A stretch of DNA of 64,000 nt. Origin: Paenimyroides marinum (GTDB lineage: Bacteria; Bacteroidota; Bacteroidia; Flavobacteriales; Flavobacteriaceae). Below are positions 1 to 8,803 of the stretch, piece by piece (the stretch's first letter is position 1; every line of letters begins with the position of its first letter). The stretch spans positions 1-64,000 of the forward strand of contig NZ_FNXE01000008.1 in assembly GCF_900108395.1 (NCBI RefSeq), given 5' to 3'. Made by a program: the position numbers and the translations under genes. Below the pieces are notes generated by a model. That model was not told where the DNA came from. It made no database searches and saw only the letters and a program-made list of their open reading frames with translations.

Positions 1-34
1 AAAGAAGCTGCCCTTTTGGGACAGCCTCTTTTTT
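1..34 (-). terminator. Imperfect hairpin with T-run at left edge
   Basis: GAAGCTGCCC and GGACAGCCTC pair around a short T-rich loop with two mismatches and are followed by TTTTTTT on the plus strand. It lies directly beyond the stop of the small membrane protein gene on the minus strand. The T-run orientation fits termination of a plus-strand transcript entering from outside the window, and perhaps both directions. Confidence 0.55.
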
Positions 35-339
35 TAGTTATTTTTCTTAATTACGTAAGTATAGACCCATGTTAAGGTAAAGGTTGGTATAAAATCCAAT
101 CCTGGTAAAGCTTCTTCTACAAACGATACAATTCCGCCAATTGTTCCTGTTTTTCCTTTATAAAGTGTCTTTAATAATAATGCCGAAATAGGTGCCCAGA
201 TAACATCTGAAAATTCACCCAACAACGGAACAGCAAAAGAAAGTGTTCCTATAAAATCAAATAAAACACTTAAAAATAACACACGATATTTACTTTTATC
301 GGTTGTTCTTTCTTTTTGCTGAATAACAATTTCGTTCAT
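34..339 (-). CDS. Small membrane protein of unknown function (101 aa)
   Basis: A 101-residue protein that starts at ATG. Residues 1-17 are polar and charged. Two hydrophobic stretches follow, at about residues 19-40 (VLFLSVLFDFIGTLSFAVPLL) and 46-57, with a further apolar C-terminal part that ends in KKNN. This looks like a two- to three-pass inner-membrane protein. I do not recognise a named family with certainty, although small proteins of this kind are common in flavobacterial genomes. It stands alone: msrA starts on the same strand at 930 and ends at 385, 46 nt upstream of this gene, so the two could be co-transcribed. No catalytic motif is visible. Confidence 0.7.
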   Translation of the reverse strand: MNEIVIQQKERTTDKSKYRVLFLSVLFDFIGTLSFAVPLLGEFSDVIWAPISALLLKTLYKGKTGTIGGIVSFVEEALPGLDFIPTFTLTWVYTYVIKKNN

Positions 340-384
340 TTTAATTAGTTTTTAACACATTAAATACTAACAAACTACGTGCCA

Positions 385-930
385 TTATTTAGTAACGTAT
401 TCTTGGAAAAACTTTTCGAATTTATTAACTTTAGGAGAGATAACCATTGCACAATACGTTTTATCGGGATGATTGTTGAAATAGTTTTGATGATAGTTTT
501 CGGCAAAATAAAAAGGAGTAGCTTTGCTTACCTTGGTAACAACAGGTTTATCAAAAATAAGTTCCTCATTTAACACTTTTACAAATAGTTCTGCCTGTTC
601 TTTTTGATGCGGAGTGGTATAAAAAATTTCGCTCCGGTATTGGGTACCAATATCGTTTCCCTGTCTGTTTAAAGTAGTTGGATCATGTGTAGCAAAGAAA
701 ACTTCTAATAGTTGCTGATAACTAACCTGTTTGTAGTCAAAAACAATCTTAATGGCTTCGGCATGGTTCGTAGTTCCAGAACAAACTTCCTCGTAAGTAG
801 GGTTTTCTGTTATTCCGCCAATATATCCGGGTAAAACTTCTTTTACTCCGTTAATTTTTTGAAAGATGGCTTCTGAGCACCAAAAACAACCATTTGCAAA
901 AATTGCAGTTTCATTGTTGTCTGAATTCAT
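385..930 (-). CDS. msrA: Peptide methionine sulfoxide reductase MsrA
   Basis: MsrA reduces methionine-S-sulfoxide in proteins and free methionine, using thioredoxin-recycled cysteines. The catalytic motif GCFWC is at the N-terminus, followed by the family signature from GYIGG through NPTYEEVCSGTTNHAEA, and by the conserved YRSEIFY and NYHQNYF segments. The frame is open to a TTG at 948, but ATG at 930 places the GCFWC motif about 12 residues from the start and gives 181 residues, a normal size for a cytoplasmic MsrA without a fused MsrB domain. No signal peptide is seen. The downstream neighbour on the same strand is a small membrane protein; the upstream neighbour is divergent. Confidence 0.93.
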   Translation of the reverse strand: MNSDNNETAIFANGCFWCSEAIFQKINGVKEVLPGYIGGITENPTYEEVCSGTTNHAEAIKIVFDYKQVSYQQLLEVFFATHDPTTLNRQGNDIGTQYRSEIFYTTPHQKEQAELFVKVLNEELIFDKPVVTKVSKATPFYFAENYHQNYFNNHPDKTYCAMVISPKVNKFEKFFQEYVTK

Positions 931-1014
931 AATGAATAATTTTATCAATTAAAATTACGATTAAAAAGCTGAATCACTAATGTTATTTAATAAAAGTTTA
1001 AGTAAATTCGTCAG

Positions 1015-1022
1015 TAAATTTA
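1015..1022 (+). promoter_or_regulatory. Possible -7 element for the LolD-like gene
   Basis: TAAATTTA fits the Bacteroidota -7 pattern TAnnTTTG except the last base. It ends only 5 nt before the ATG at 1028, so it supports that start over the ATG at 980 and would imply a nearly leaderless transcript. A weaker TAAATTCG lies at 1002-1009. Confidence 0.35.
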
Positions 1023-1027
1023 CAAGT

Positions 1028-1690
1028 ATGATTAAAGCTGAAAATATAAGCAAACAATTTAATGGTTTAGCGGTTTTAAAAAATGTTTCGTTATCAATTG
1101 ATAAAGGCGAAATTGTTGCTATTGTCGGTGCATCCGGAGCTGGAAAAACTACCTTGCTGCAAATTTTAGGTACTTTAGATGCCCCTGAAAAAGAACACCA
1201 CGTACGATTGATAATTAATGAAACCGATGTTTTAAATCTTAAAGATCAGCAGTTGGCAACTTTTAGAAATAAAAATTTAGGCTTTATTTTTCAGTTTCAT
1301 CAATTATTGCCTGAATTTAATGCGATAGAAAATGTGTGTATTCCAGCTTTCATTGCGGGAAAATCAAAAACAGAAGCCGAAAAAGAGGCAAAAGAACTAT
1401 TAGATTATTTAGGATTAAGTCACAGAATACATCATTTTCCGTCTGAATTATCGGGAGGAGAACAACAAAGAGTTGCCGTTGCACGCGCTTTAATCAACAA
1501 GCCAGCTGTAATTTTTGCCGATGAGCCTTCGGGAAATTTAGATACCAACTCTGCCGAAAATTTACATGAATTGTTTTTTAAACTCCGCGATAATTTTGGT
1601 CAAACCTTTGTTATTGTTACCCATAATGAAGAATTAGCAGATTTGGCTGACAGAAAACTGGTGATGAGCGATGGGAAATTTGTAATTTAA
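1028..1690 (+). CDS. ABC transporter ATP-binding protein, LolD/MacB-type
   Basis: A 220-residue nucleotide-binding subunit. Walker A is GASGAGKT, the Q-loop region is [12 protein letters not shown], the signature is LSGGEQQR and Walker B is VIFADEPSG, with a switch His in VTHNEE. The [11 protein letters not shown] segment and the small size place it in the LolD/MacB/FtsE-like clade, which powers lipoprotein release or envelope export. The frame is open from an ATG at 980, but a likely -7 element lies between 980 and 1028, and MIKAENISK is a typical start for this family. No permease gene is adjacent, so the partner must be encoded elsewhere. A DUF2750 gene follows 3 nt downstream. LolD is the best guess, but the substrate is not shown by the sequence. 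Confidence 0.85.
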   Translation: MIKAENISKQFNGLAVLKNVSLSIDKGEIVAIVGASGAGKTTLLQILGTLDAPEKEHHVRLIINETDVLNLKDQQLATFRNKNLGFIFQFHQLLPEFNAIENVCIPAFIAGKSKTEAEKEAKELLDYLGLSHRIHHFPSELSGGEQQRVAVARALINKPAVIFADEPSGNLDTNSAENLHELFFKLRDNFGQTFVIVTHNEELADLADRKLVMSDGKFVI

Positions 1691-1693
1691 TAA

Positions 1694-2125
1694 TTGAACA
1701 AAGTGATAAAAAATTTTATAAAGAAAATAATTAAGAACGATAGTGTTTATATAATTGAATATAAAGATGAAATTGCCATTGCAGAGTCGTTGTTATTTAA
1801 AACCGATGCAAATAAGCCGGTAAATGTAGTTTGTTTTTGGTCAGATAAAGAACAGGCAATGAAATGTTGTAATGAAATCTGGAAAAATTATAAACCAAAT
1901 GAGGTTTGTATTGCCACATTTATTGAAGACTATTTAGTAAATATCTACAACGAAAGTTTTATTGTTGGTATTGATTTCAATGAAAAAATAGAAGGAATTG
2001 AAGCCGATCCGTTAGATGTAATCTCTGAATTGATTAAAGAATTGAAAAAGCATAACATCAATCTGGAACTTGAATATTTCAAAAACCTAACCGATTTAGA
2101 AAACCAATTACAAAAATTACTTTGA
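1694..2125 (+). CDS. DUF2750 domain protein
   Basis: A 143-residue cytoplasmic protein matching the DUF2750 pattern: a short N-terminal helix, VYIIEYKDEIAIAES, VCFWSDKEQAMKC, then an acidic segment with FIVGIDFNEKIEGIEADP. The family has no established biochemical function. The start chosen is TTG at 1694, three bases after the stop of the ABC ATPase; GTG at 1703 is a possible alternative, and there is no ATG at the right place. The tight spacing implies translation from the same mRNA as the ATPase. No signal peptide, membrane segment or metal-binding motif is visible. Confidence 0.7.
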   Translation: MNKVIKNFIKKIIKNDSVYIIEYKDEIAIAESLLFKTDANKPVNVVCFWSDKEQAMKCCNEIWKNYKPNEVCIATFIEDYLVNIYNESFIVGIDFNEKIEGIEADPLDVISELIKELKKHNINLELEYFKNLTDLENQLQKLL

Positions 2126-2142
2126 CAAAACTTAAGCAATAA

Positions 2143-2173
2143 TTGTTCTTTTTTATTAGAAACACTACATTAG
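2143..2173 (+). promoter_or_regulatory. Possible promoter of the S9 peptidase gene
   Basis: TTG at 2143-2145 is followed after 20 nt by TACATTAG at 2166-2173, an imperfect Bacteroidota -33/-7 pair. The ATG of the peptidase is at 2189. Confidence 0.35.
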
Positions 2174-2188
2174 CGAAAATCATTTTTT

Positions 2189-4342
2189 ATGAAAAAAATC
2201 TCCCTATTTGCTTTTATGCTTGCCGGATTTTTATCGCAGGCACAAAATAATTTAACAATAGAAGAAGCCACTTTGGCTGCCCAAAAAGGGTTTGGTATCA
2301 AATCTTTTTACAGTGCGCAATGGCGTACTAACAATGAATTAACGTATATTGATGCACCTTACAACGCTTTAATTGCAAAGGATACAAACGGTACAGCGGA
2401 TGAAACCCTTGTAACAACAGCCGATTTAGAGGCTGCAATAGCCACAGCAATTAATGAAAAAGTTTCTTTAAGAATGATTCCTTTTGATTATCATTGGGAA
2501 AACGAAAAAGAACTTTCTTTCACTTATCAGGGTGAAAGCGATAAATATTATGTAATTTATAATATTGAAACCAAGAAAGTATCAAAAACGATTAAGTTTA
2601 GTGCCACATCAACAGAAGAAATTATCGCCCCAGCCAAAAATTATATTGTTTATTTGAATAAAAACAATGTTGAAATAGCTTTTGAGAATGGAAATGTGGT
2701 TAAGGTGACAAATGATCCGGAACACGTGGTGAACGGAAGCAGTAACACACATAGAAATGAGTTTGGTATAGATCGTGGACTATGGATCAGTCCTGATGGG
2801 AAGAAAATTTTGTTTTATAAAAAAGATGAACGAATGGTTGCCGATTATCCGTTGATTGATTTTGGTACAAGGATCGCCGTAGAAAAACCAATCAAATATC
2901 CAATGGCAGGAATGAAATCTGAGGAAGTTTCATTGCATATTTATGACATCGATTCCAAAACTACAACCCAACTGAATATTGAAGGAGATAAAGAACAATT
3001 CTTAACCATGCCAACGTGGTCTCCTGACAGCGAAACAGTCTATGTAGGTGTTTTAAACCGCGGACAAGATCATTTAAAATTACAAAGATATTTTGCAACA
3101 AGCGGAAAATTAGATAAACAGCTTTTTGAAGAAAAAAGCAAAACGTACGTGGAACCTAACACACCGCTTAAATTCCTGAACGATAAAGAATTTATCTATA
3201 TTTCTGAAAAAGACGGTTACCGCCACATGTATCGTTACAATACCAATGGCAAACAAATGAACAGTTATGTATATAACGATGTGGTTTTTAAAGATTTTGT
3301 AGATGTTTCGTCAAAAGAAATCTACTATATGGGTACAGCAAACAAAGGAATGGATAAGTTGCTGTATAAAGTAGATTTAAAATCAGGCAAAACCCAGCCT
3401 GTAACTAAAACTTCGGCAACTTACACCGTTGAAATGAATAAGGATAAGACGTGGTATTACTCGCAATACACTAATTTAACCACACCTAACAATATTTCTT
3501 TAAATGCGGTAAACGGTAAATCTACGGTAGAATTGTTGAATGCACCTAATCCGTATGAAGGAAAAACGGTGTTGCCAAAAATAGAAATGGTAACGATTAA
3601 AGCTGCCGATGGAAAAACCAATTTAAACGGACGATTGTTGTATCCTACCAATTTCGATGAAAATAAAAAATATCCGGTAATGGTTTACGTTTATGGCGGT
3701 CCACATGCACAACTGGTTACCAACCGATTTGGCGGAGGTGCTGGCGGATTTGACTATTATATGGCTCAGCAAGGTTTTGTGGTTTTTACATTGGATAACA
3801 GGGGAAGCGAAAACCGTGGTCGCGATTTTGAACACATAATTCACAGACAACTGGGACAAAATGAAATGGCTGACCAAATGGAAGGAGTGGCTTTTTTAAA
3901 ATCTAAAAAATTTGTTGATGCTGATAGAATAGGGGTATACGGATGGTCTTTTGGTGGCTTTATGACAACAAGTTTAATGCTGAATTATCCCGAAACGTTT
4001 AAAGTAGGTGTAGCAGGTGGTCCTGTGATTGATTGGAAATGGTACGAAGTAATGTACGGTGAACGTTATATGGATACTCCTGAAGAAAACCCCGAAGGTT
4101 ACGAAAAAGTATCTACTTTAAATAAAGTACAAAATCTAAAAGGTCGTTTGTTAATGATACACGGTGCTCAAGATCCGGTAGTGGTTCAGCAGCACAGTAT
4201 GGAATTTATAGAAACCTGTATAAAAGCAGGCAAACAAGTTGATTATTTCTTGTACCCAACCCATGAACACAATGTTTTAGGTAAAGATCGCGTTCATTTA
4301 AATGCTAAAATAGCCGATTATTTTATGACACATTTAAAGTAA
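2189..4342 (+). CDS. Secreted S9 family peptidase, dipeptidyl peptidase IV-like
   Basis: A 717-residue exported serine peptidase. The first 19 residues form a signal peptide (basic MKK, hydrophobic core, cleavage near SQAQ). Residues of about 50-460 are the beta-propeller-like DPP-IV N-terminal region, containing WISPDGKK and WSPDSETVYVG blades. The C-terminal alpha/beta hydrolase holds the catalytic triad: Ser587 in GWSFGG, Asp662 in HGAQDP and His694 in THEHNV. DPP-IV enzymes release N-terminal dipeptides, usually Xaa-Pro, from peptides; the exact specificity is inferred. In Bacteroidota such enzymes sit in the periplasm and support growth on peptides. The gene is single, with a possible promoter upstream and two hairpin terminators downstream. 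Confidence 0.9.
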   Translation: MKKISLFAFMLAGFLSQAQNNLTIEEATLAAQKGFGIKSFYSAQWRTNNELTYIDAPYNALIAKDTNGTADETLVTTADLEAAIATAINEKVSLRMIPFDYHWENEKELSFTYQGESDKYYVIYNIETKKVSKTIKFSATSTEEIIAPAKNYIVYLNKNNVEIAFENGNVVKVTNDPEHVVNGSSNTHRNEFGIDRGLWISPDGKKILFYKKDERMVADYPLIDFGTRIAVEKPIKYPMAGMKSEEVSLHIYDIDSKTTTQLNIEGDKEQFLTMPTWSPDSETVYVGVLNRGQDHLKLQRYFATSGKLDKQLFEEKSKTYVEPNTPLKFLNDKEFIYISEKDGYRHMYRYNTNGKQMNSYVYNDVVFKDFVDVSSKEIYYMGTANKGMDKLLYKVDLKSGKTQPVTKTSATYTVEMNKDKTWYYSQYTNLTTPNNISLNAVNGKSTVELLNAPNPYEGKTVLPKIEMVTIKAADGKTNLNGRLLYPTNFDENKKYPVMVYVYGGPHAQLVTNRFGGGAGGFDYYMAQQGFVVFTLDNRGSENRGRDFEHIIHRQLGQNEMADQMEGVAFLKSKKFVDADRIGVYGWSFGGFMTTSLMLNYPETFKVGVAGGPVIDWKWYEVMYGERYMDTPEENPEGYEKVSTLNKVQNLKGRLLMIHGAQDPVVVQQHSMEFIETCIKAGKQVDYFLYPTHEHNVLGKDRVHLNAKIADYFMTHLK

Positions 4343-4360
4343 TTTAAGTTAAAATTATCT

Positions 4361-4392
4361 ACTGCAAAGTTTTTAAGCTTTGCAGTTTTTTA
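4361..4392 (+). terminator. Terminator of the S9 peptidase gene
   Basis: ACTGCAAAG at 4361-4369 pairs perfectly with CTTTGCAGT at 4378-4386 and is followed by TTTTTT. Confidence 0.75.
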
Positions 4393-4400
4393 TTAAAACA

Positions 4401-4434
4401 AGAAAACCTGCTCTATAGAGCAGGTTTTCTTTTA
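4401..4434. terminator. Bidirectional terminator between S9 peptidase and rplT
   Basis: AGAAAACCTGCTC at 4401-4413 is a perfect 13-bp inverted repeat with 4418-4430 across a TATA loop. T-runs lie on both sides, so it can serve the convergent rplT operon as well. Confidence 0.85.
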
Positions 4435-4469
4435 TATGTAAGTAAGATAAACGGGTTTTACAAAACGTT

Positions 4470-4814
4470 TTATTTAATTTTATTAACGATAGCTGTGAAA
4501 GCTTCAGGGTGGTTCATTGCTAAATCAGCTAAAACCTTACGGTTTAATTCAATGTTGTTAGCTTTGATTTTCCCCATGAATTGAGAATAAGACATTCCAT
4601 GTAAACGTGCACCAGCGTTAATACGCATGATCCATAACGCACGGAAATTTCTTTTCTTTTGTTTTCTGTCACGGTAAGCATATTGCATTGCTTTTTCTAC
4701 CGCGTTTTTAGCTACTGTCCAAACGTTTTTACGTCTTCCGAAGAAACCTTTGGCTTGCTTCAAAATTCTTTTTCTTCTTGCTCTTGATGCTACTGCATTA
4801 TTTGCTTTTGGCAT
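4470..4814 (-). CDS. rplT: 50S ribosomal protein L20
   Basis: L20 is a 23S rRNA-binding protein needed early in large-subunit assembly. The 114-residue product has the full family pattern: a very basic N-terminal arm ([15 protein letters not shown]), the FGRRKN segment, [17 protein letters not shown] and the globular end MSYSQFMG...LADLA. Length is normal. It is the last gene of thrS-infC-rpmI-rplT, separated from rpmI by an unusually long 116-nt spacer that can fold (see 4837-4886). In well-studied bacteria L20 represses its own operon by binding mRNA; whether that happens here is an inference. Confidence 0.98.
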   Translation of the reverse strand: MPKANNAVASRARRKRILKQAKGFFGRRKNVWTVAKNAVEKAMQYAYRDRKQKKRNFRALWIMRINAGARLHGMSYSQFMGKIKANNIELNRKVLADLAMNHPEAFTAIVNKIK

Positions 4815-4836
4815 AATTCTTAAATTTTTTGTAGTA

Positions 4837-4886
4837 GGGCGGATGTGTGTACATCACTTGCGATCTAATGGTTTAATGATCAGCCC
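4837..4886 (-). promoter_or_regulatory. Possible structured leader between rpmI and rplT
   Basis: On the minus strand GGGCTGAT (4886-4879) can pair with ATCCGCCC (4844-4837), seven of eight positions, with a smaller GATG/CATC stem inside. It sits in the 116-nt rpmI-rplT spacer, which is long for this operon. This could be an L20-responsive mRNA element, but a chance hairpin is possible. Confidence 0.3.
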
Positions 4887-4930
4887 ACTCCAGGGTTATT
4901 AAATTGTTTTAACCGAAAGATTAATTAAGA

Positions 4931-5128
4931 TTAAATGATTCTTAATTGTTCTTTGATGCTTCTTTCGTCAGACTGATGTACTAAACCAGAATGAGTTAAA
5001 GCTAATTTACGCTTTTTAGACTTCTTTGTTAAGATGTGGCTTTTAAAAGCGTGTTTTCTTTTAATTTTTCCAGAACCAGTAACGGTGAAACGTTTCTTAG
5101 CACTAGATTTAGTTTTCATTTTAGGCAT
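4931..5128 (-). CDS. rpmI: 50S ribosomal protein L35
   Basis: L35 is a small basic protein of the large subunit. The 65 residues show the family signature [14 protein letters not shown], then [15 protein letters not shown] and [11 protein letters not shown]-like basic runs. The C-terminus is diverged relative to proteobacteria but normal for Bacteroidota. It lies 50 nt downstream of infC and upstream of rplT in the conserved translation operon. Confidence 0.97.
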   Translation of the reverse strand: MPKMKTKSSAKKRFTVTGSGKIKRKHAFKSHILTKKSKKRKLALTHSGLVHQSDERSIKEQLRII

Positions 5129-5178
5129 TTGTTCCTAGGTATTTATGTTATCTTACTTAACAATATTTTGCAAAAATA

Positions 5179-5733
5179 CTAATTTTTCTTTTTAGGTGCA
5201 ATATACATTGTCATTCTTTTACCTTCAAGAACAGGCATGGCTTCTACCTTACCAAATTCTTCAAGATCCTGAGCTAAACGCAACAACAAAATCTGACCTT
5301 GTTCTTTATAAATGATTGATCGTCCTTTAAAAAATACAAATGCTTTTAACTTTGAACCTTCTTTTAAGAACTTCATGGCATTTTTCTTTTTAAATTCGTA
5401 ATCATGTTCGTCTGTTTGAGGACCAAAACGAATTTCTTTAACAGTAATTTGAGCTGTTTTAGCTTTCAACATTTTATCACGTTTCTTTTGCTCGTAAAGA
5501 AATTTTTTGTAATCGATAATTTTACAAACAGGAGGTGCTGCATTTGGTGAAATTTCTACCAAATCTAAACCTTGGGCATCGGCCATAGCCATTGCTTCGG
5601 TTGTTTTATAAACTCCGGGTTCAACATTATCGCCTACTAGACGAACTTCGGGCACACGAATTTTCTCGTTTATTCTGTGCGCATCTTCCTTTTTTTCTAG
5701 AGGTTTAAAACCTCTTCTGTGATGTACTGCTAT
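5179..5733 (-). CDS. infC: Translation initiation factor IF-3, probable ATA start
   Basis: IF-3 binds the 30S subunit, keeps subunits apart and proofreads start codons. The frame has no ATG near the 5' end. GTG at 5655 would cut off the N-terminal domain, since in-frame codons upstream encode [20 protein letters not shown], which contains the conserved INEKIR element before [10 protein letters not shown]. The open frame reaches back to a TAA just before 5745. ATA at 5733 gives 184 residues beginning (M)[10 protein letters not shown], resembling other flavobacterial IF-3 N-termini; ATT at 5745 is an alternative. Rare AUU-type starts let IF-3 repress its own translation in E. coli, so the same is likely here. 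The C-terminal domain ([16 protein letters not shown] through MYIAPKKK) is complete. thrS ends 38 nt upstream. Confidence 0.9.
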   Translation of the reverse strand: MAVHHRRGFKPLEKKEDAHRINEKIRVPEVRLVGDNVEPGVYKTTEAMAMADAQGLDLVEISPNAAPPVCKIIDYKKFLYEQKKRDKMLKAKTAQITVKEIRFGPQTDEHDYEFKKKNAMKFLKEGSKLKAFVFFKGRSIIYKEQGQILLLRLAQDLEEFGKVEAMPVLEGKRMTMYIAPKKKN

Positions 5734-5771
5734 GGGTATATGAATTTATGCTTGTTGCCAAGCGGTTAAAC

Positions 5772-7712
5772 TTAAAATTGTTTTAACGTTTTATTTACTT
5801 CTTCTTCTATCAAAGATATGAAATCTTCAATTTTCATAGAAGTATTTGTTTTTCCTGATTCTCCTTGTTTTCTAACAGAAACTGTACCATTTTGTTCTTC
5901 ATCTTCGCCAATAATCAACATAAATGGGAATTTTTGTAACTCTGCCTCGCGTATTTTTTTACCAATGGTTTCGTTTCTGTCATCAAGTTTGGCGCGAATT
6001 TCGTTATTTTCCAACAAATTTAAAACTTTTTTCGCATATTTTTCGTATTTCTCGCTCAAAGACAGGATAATAACTTGTTCTGGCATCAACCATAAAGGGA
6101 AATGACCGGCTGTATTTTCTAACAAAATAGCAACAAAACGTTCCATTGATCCAAATGGTGCACGGTGAATCATTACGGGGCGGTGCAACTTGTCGTCAGA
6201 TCCTTTATAGGACAAATCGAAACGCTCTGGTAAATTGTAATCAACCTGAATGGTTCCTAATTGCCAACTGCGACCTAGAGCATCTTTCACCATAAAGTCT
6301 AACTTAGGACCATAAAAGGCAGCTTCGCCAGATTCTACAACGTAATTTAAGCCTTTGTCTTTTGCCGCACTGATGATGGCATTCTCTGCTTTTCCCCAAT
6401 TTTCTACGGAACCAATGTATTTATCAGGATTATTTAAATCGCGTACAGAAACTTGTGCCGTGAAATTTTCAAAACCTAACGATCCAAACACGTACAATAC
6501 AAGGTCAATTACTTTTTTGAATTCTTCGTCTAACTGATCCGGAGTACAAAAAATATGGGCATCGTCTTGAGTAAAGCAACGAACACGTGTTAATCCATGC
6601 AATTCACCTGATTGTTCGTAACGGTAAACAGTTCCAAATTCGGCATAACGTTTTGGTAAATCTTTGTACGACCACGGTTTCGCGTTATAAATTTCACAGT
6701 GGTGCGGACAGTTCATTGGTTTTAACAAATATTCTTCTCCTTCTACCGGTGTATGAATAGGCTGGAATGAATCGGCACCGTATTTTGCATAGTGACCTGA
6801 TGTTACATACAATTCTTTATGACCAATGTGAGGGGTTACTACTTGTTCGTAACCGGCTTTTTTTTGTGCTTTCTTTAAAAATTGCTCTAAACGCTCGCGC
6901 AAAGCGGCACCTTTTGGTAACCATAAAGGCAACCCTTGACCCACTTTTTGAGAAAAAGTAAATAAATCTAACTCTTTACCTAATTTTCTGTGATCACGTT
7001 TTTTAGCTTCTTCTAATAAAGCCAGATATTCCGTTAAATCTTTTTGTTTAGGGAACGAAATTCCGTAAACGCGGGTTAACTGTTTGTTTTTCTCGTCGCC
7101 TCGCCAATAAGCTCCAGCAACAGAAAGAATTTTTACCGCTTTAATAATGCCGGTATTTGGGATGTGTCCACCGCGACATAAATCGGTAAATGTTGAATGA
7201 TCGCAAAATGTAATGGTTCCATCTTCTAAATTTTGGATCAATTCTGTTTTGTATTCGTTGTCTTTATATAATTCTAATGCTTCTGCTTTTGTGGCATTAC
7301 GCATTTTAAACTCGTGCTTTTCTTTTGAAATGGCTAAAATACGGTCTTCAATAGCTTTAAAGTCATTGTCAGAAATTTTATTTTCTCCAAAATCAACATC
7401 ATAATAAAAACCATTATCAATTGCCGGACCAATGGTTAATTTAATTCCGGGATATAGCTCTTGTAACGCTTGTGCCATTACGTGAGAGGTAGAATGCCAA
7501 AAAGCTTTTTTACCTTCGGCATCGTTCCATGTATATAAAACTAAACTACCATCGGTGGTTAATGGCGTAACGGTTTCAACGGTGGTACCGTTAAAGTTTG
7601 CTGAAATTACGTTACGTGCTAAACCTTCGCTTATGCTTAAAGCGACATCGTGCGGAGTTATACCTGAAGCGTATTCGCGCACCGAACCATCTGGTAATGT
7701 TATTTTAATCAT
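5772..7712 (-). CDS. thrS: Threonine--tRNA ligase
   Basis: ThrRS charges tRNA-Thr and edits Ser-tRNA-Thr. The 646-residue protein has an N-terminal TGS domain (about 1-60, [17 protein letters not shown]), an editing domain with [11 protein letters not shown] and CRGGHIP (Cys/His zinc-type editing residues), the class II core with [10 protein letters not shown] (zinc Cys), [14 protein letters not shown] (motif 2) and [11 protein letters not shown] (motif 3), and a C-terminal anticodon domain from about residue 545. Length is normal. It is the first gene of the thrS-infC-rpmI-rplT operon, with a good -7 element upstream. No T-box is seen, as expected for Bacteroidota. Confidence 0.98.
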   Translation of the reverse strand: MIKITLPDGSVREYASGITPHDVALSISEGLARNVISANFNGTTVETVTPLTTDGSLVLYTWNDAEGKKAFWHSTSHVMAQALQELYPGIKLTIGPAIDNGFYYDVDFGENKISDNDFKAIEDRILAISKEKHEFKMRNATKAEALELYKDNEYKTELIQNLEDGTITFCDHSTFTDLCRGGHIPNTGIIKAVKILSVAGAYWRGDEKNKQLTRVYGISFPKQKDLTEYLALLEEAKKRDHRKLGKELDLFTFSQKVGQGLPLWLPKGAALRERLEQFLKKAQKKAGYEQVVTPHIGHKELYVTSGHYAKYGADSFQPIHTPVEGEEYLLKPMNCPHHCEIYNAKPWSYKDLPKRYAEFGTVYRYEQSGELHGLTRVRCFTQDDAHIFCTPDQLDEEFKKVIDLVLYVFGSLGFENFTAQVSVRDLNNPDKYIGSVENWGKAENAIISAAKDKGLNYVVESGEAAFYGPKLDFMVKDALGRSWQLGTIQVDYNLPERFDLSYKGSDDKLHRPVMIHRAPFGSMERFVAILLENTAGHFPLWLMPEQVIILSLSEKYEKYAKKVLNLLENNEIRAKLDDRNETIGKKIREAELQKFPFMLIIGEDEEQNGTVSVRKQGESGKTNTSMKIEDFISLIEEEVNKTLKQF

Positions 7713-7735
7713 CTTACTATTGAAATTTTATCAGG

Positions 7736-7743
7736 CAAATATA
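7736..7743 (-). promoter_or_regulatory. -7 element of the thrS operon promoter
   Basis: On the minus strand TATATTTG is an exact match to the Bacteroidota TAnnTTTG -7 element, 23 nt before the thrS ATG. A TTG lies about 22 nt further upstream, slightly longer than the usual spacing. Confidence 0.65.
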
Positions 7744-7825
7744 CTAAAGAATTATTTTAGGTTAACAAAAAATAGTAAGGTTTCATTATGAAATGTTGTA
7801 GTTTTTGTGTTATTTCGTTGCTACA

Positions 7826-8803
7826 ATGACTAAGGATATTTCTTTGAAGGTTGTTCGATACGAAAACCGCTATAAAAATGATTGGGACAAGTTTGTAAAC
7901 GAGGCAAAAAACAGTACCTTTTTGTTTCGCAGAGATTTTATGGAATACCACAAAGATCGTTTTGAAGATTTTTCGTTGTTGCTATTTAAAAATGATAAAT
8001 TAATAGCTGTTTTTCCGGCAAATATTAGAAACAATGAAGTGTTTTCGCATGAGGGATTAAGTTATGGGGGATTTATAATTAAGAGCAAATTATCACTTAT
8101 TGATTTTTTCAATGTTGTAAAGCATTCTCTATATTTTTATCATCAATCAAAAATTAAATATGTTCATTTAAAACTCTTACCCGATTTTTACAATTTGGAT
8201 CGATCTCATGAAATGCAATATGCTTTGTTTTTATTAAAAGCTGAGTTAGTTAGAAAAGATGCGTATTATATGTTACCTTCTGATGAATTTAGTTTGAATA
8301 GAAATAGAAAAAGAGCATTAAAAAAAGCACACCAATATAATTTTGATATAACTACAGAGGGCTCATTAGAAGTGTTTTGGGATACATTATTGATACCTAA
8401 TCTGCAAAAGAGATTTGAAGCGATGCCTGTACACACAAAGGAAGAAATTGAAAAATTAAAGCAACTTTTTCCTGATAATATCAAATTTTATAGTGTCTAT
8501 GAAAATGATAAAATAAAGGCAGGAGTGGTCATGTTTATATCAAAAAGAGTAGCACATTTTCAGTACAGTTCTGGTGATGAACACAGGGATTCCGGAGCCT
8601 TAGATCTATTGTTTACCCATATTATGAAAAAATATCAAACAAAGCCATTTATAAGTTTAGGGAGCAGCAGTGAAAAGAATGGATTGGTTATTAATAAAGG
8701 ATTAATGTATTGGAAAGAAAGTTTTGGAGCCCGTATGGTTTCACAAGATTTTTATAGAGTACAAACAGGAAATTATTCATATTTAGAAAATATTTTTAGA
8801 TGA
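7826..8803 (+). CDS. FemAB-like GNAT acyltransferase in polysaccharide locus
   Basis: A 325-residue soluble protein with the two-GNAT-fold layout of the FemAB/BioF2 group: an N-terminal half with [15 protein letters not shown] and LSYGGF, and a C-terminal half with [21 protein letters not shown] followed by LFTHIMKKY. Members transfer acyl or aminoacyl groups to amino groups on cell-wall or sugar substrates; the substrate here is not shown. ATG at 7826 is preferred to an in-frame TTG at 7805. Its stop overlaps the start of the aminotransferase gene (ATGA, 4 nt), so the two are translationally coupled. That coupling suggests, by inference, that it acylates the amino sugar made by its neighbour, a role more often played by a hexapeptide acetyltransferase. 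Confidence 0.72.
   Translation: MTKDISLKVVRYENRYKNDWDKFVNEAKNSTFLFRRDFMEYHKDRFEDFSLLLFKNDKLIAVFPANIRNNEVFSHEGLSYGGFIIKSKLSLIDFFNVVKHSLYFYHQSKIKYVHLKLLPDFYNLDRSHEMQYALFLLKAELVRKDAYYMLPSDEFSLNRNRKRALKKAHQYNFDITTEGSLEVFWDTLLIPNLQKRFEAMPVHTKEEIEKLKQLFPDNIKFYSVYENDKIKAGVVMFISKRVAHFQYSSGDEHRDSGALDLLFTHIMKKYQTKPFISLGSSSEKNGLVINKGLMYWKESFGARMVSQDFYRVQTGNYSYLENIFR

Noticed and set aside
980-1027. Upstream ATG extension of the LolD-like gene
   Set aside because: A -7-like element lies inside the extension, and the family starts at MIKAENISK (1028).
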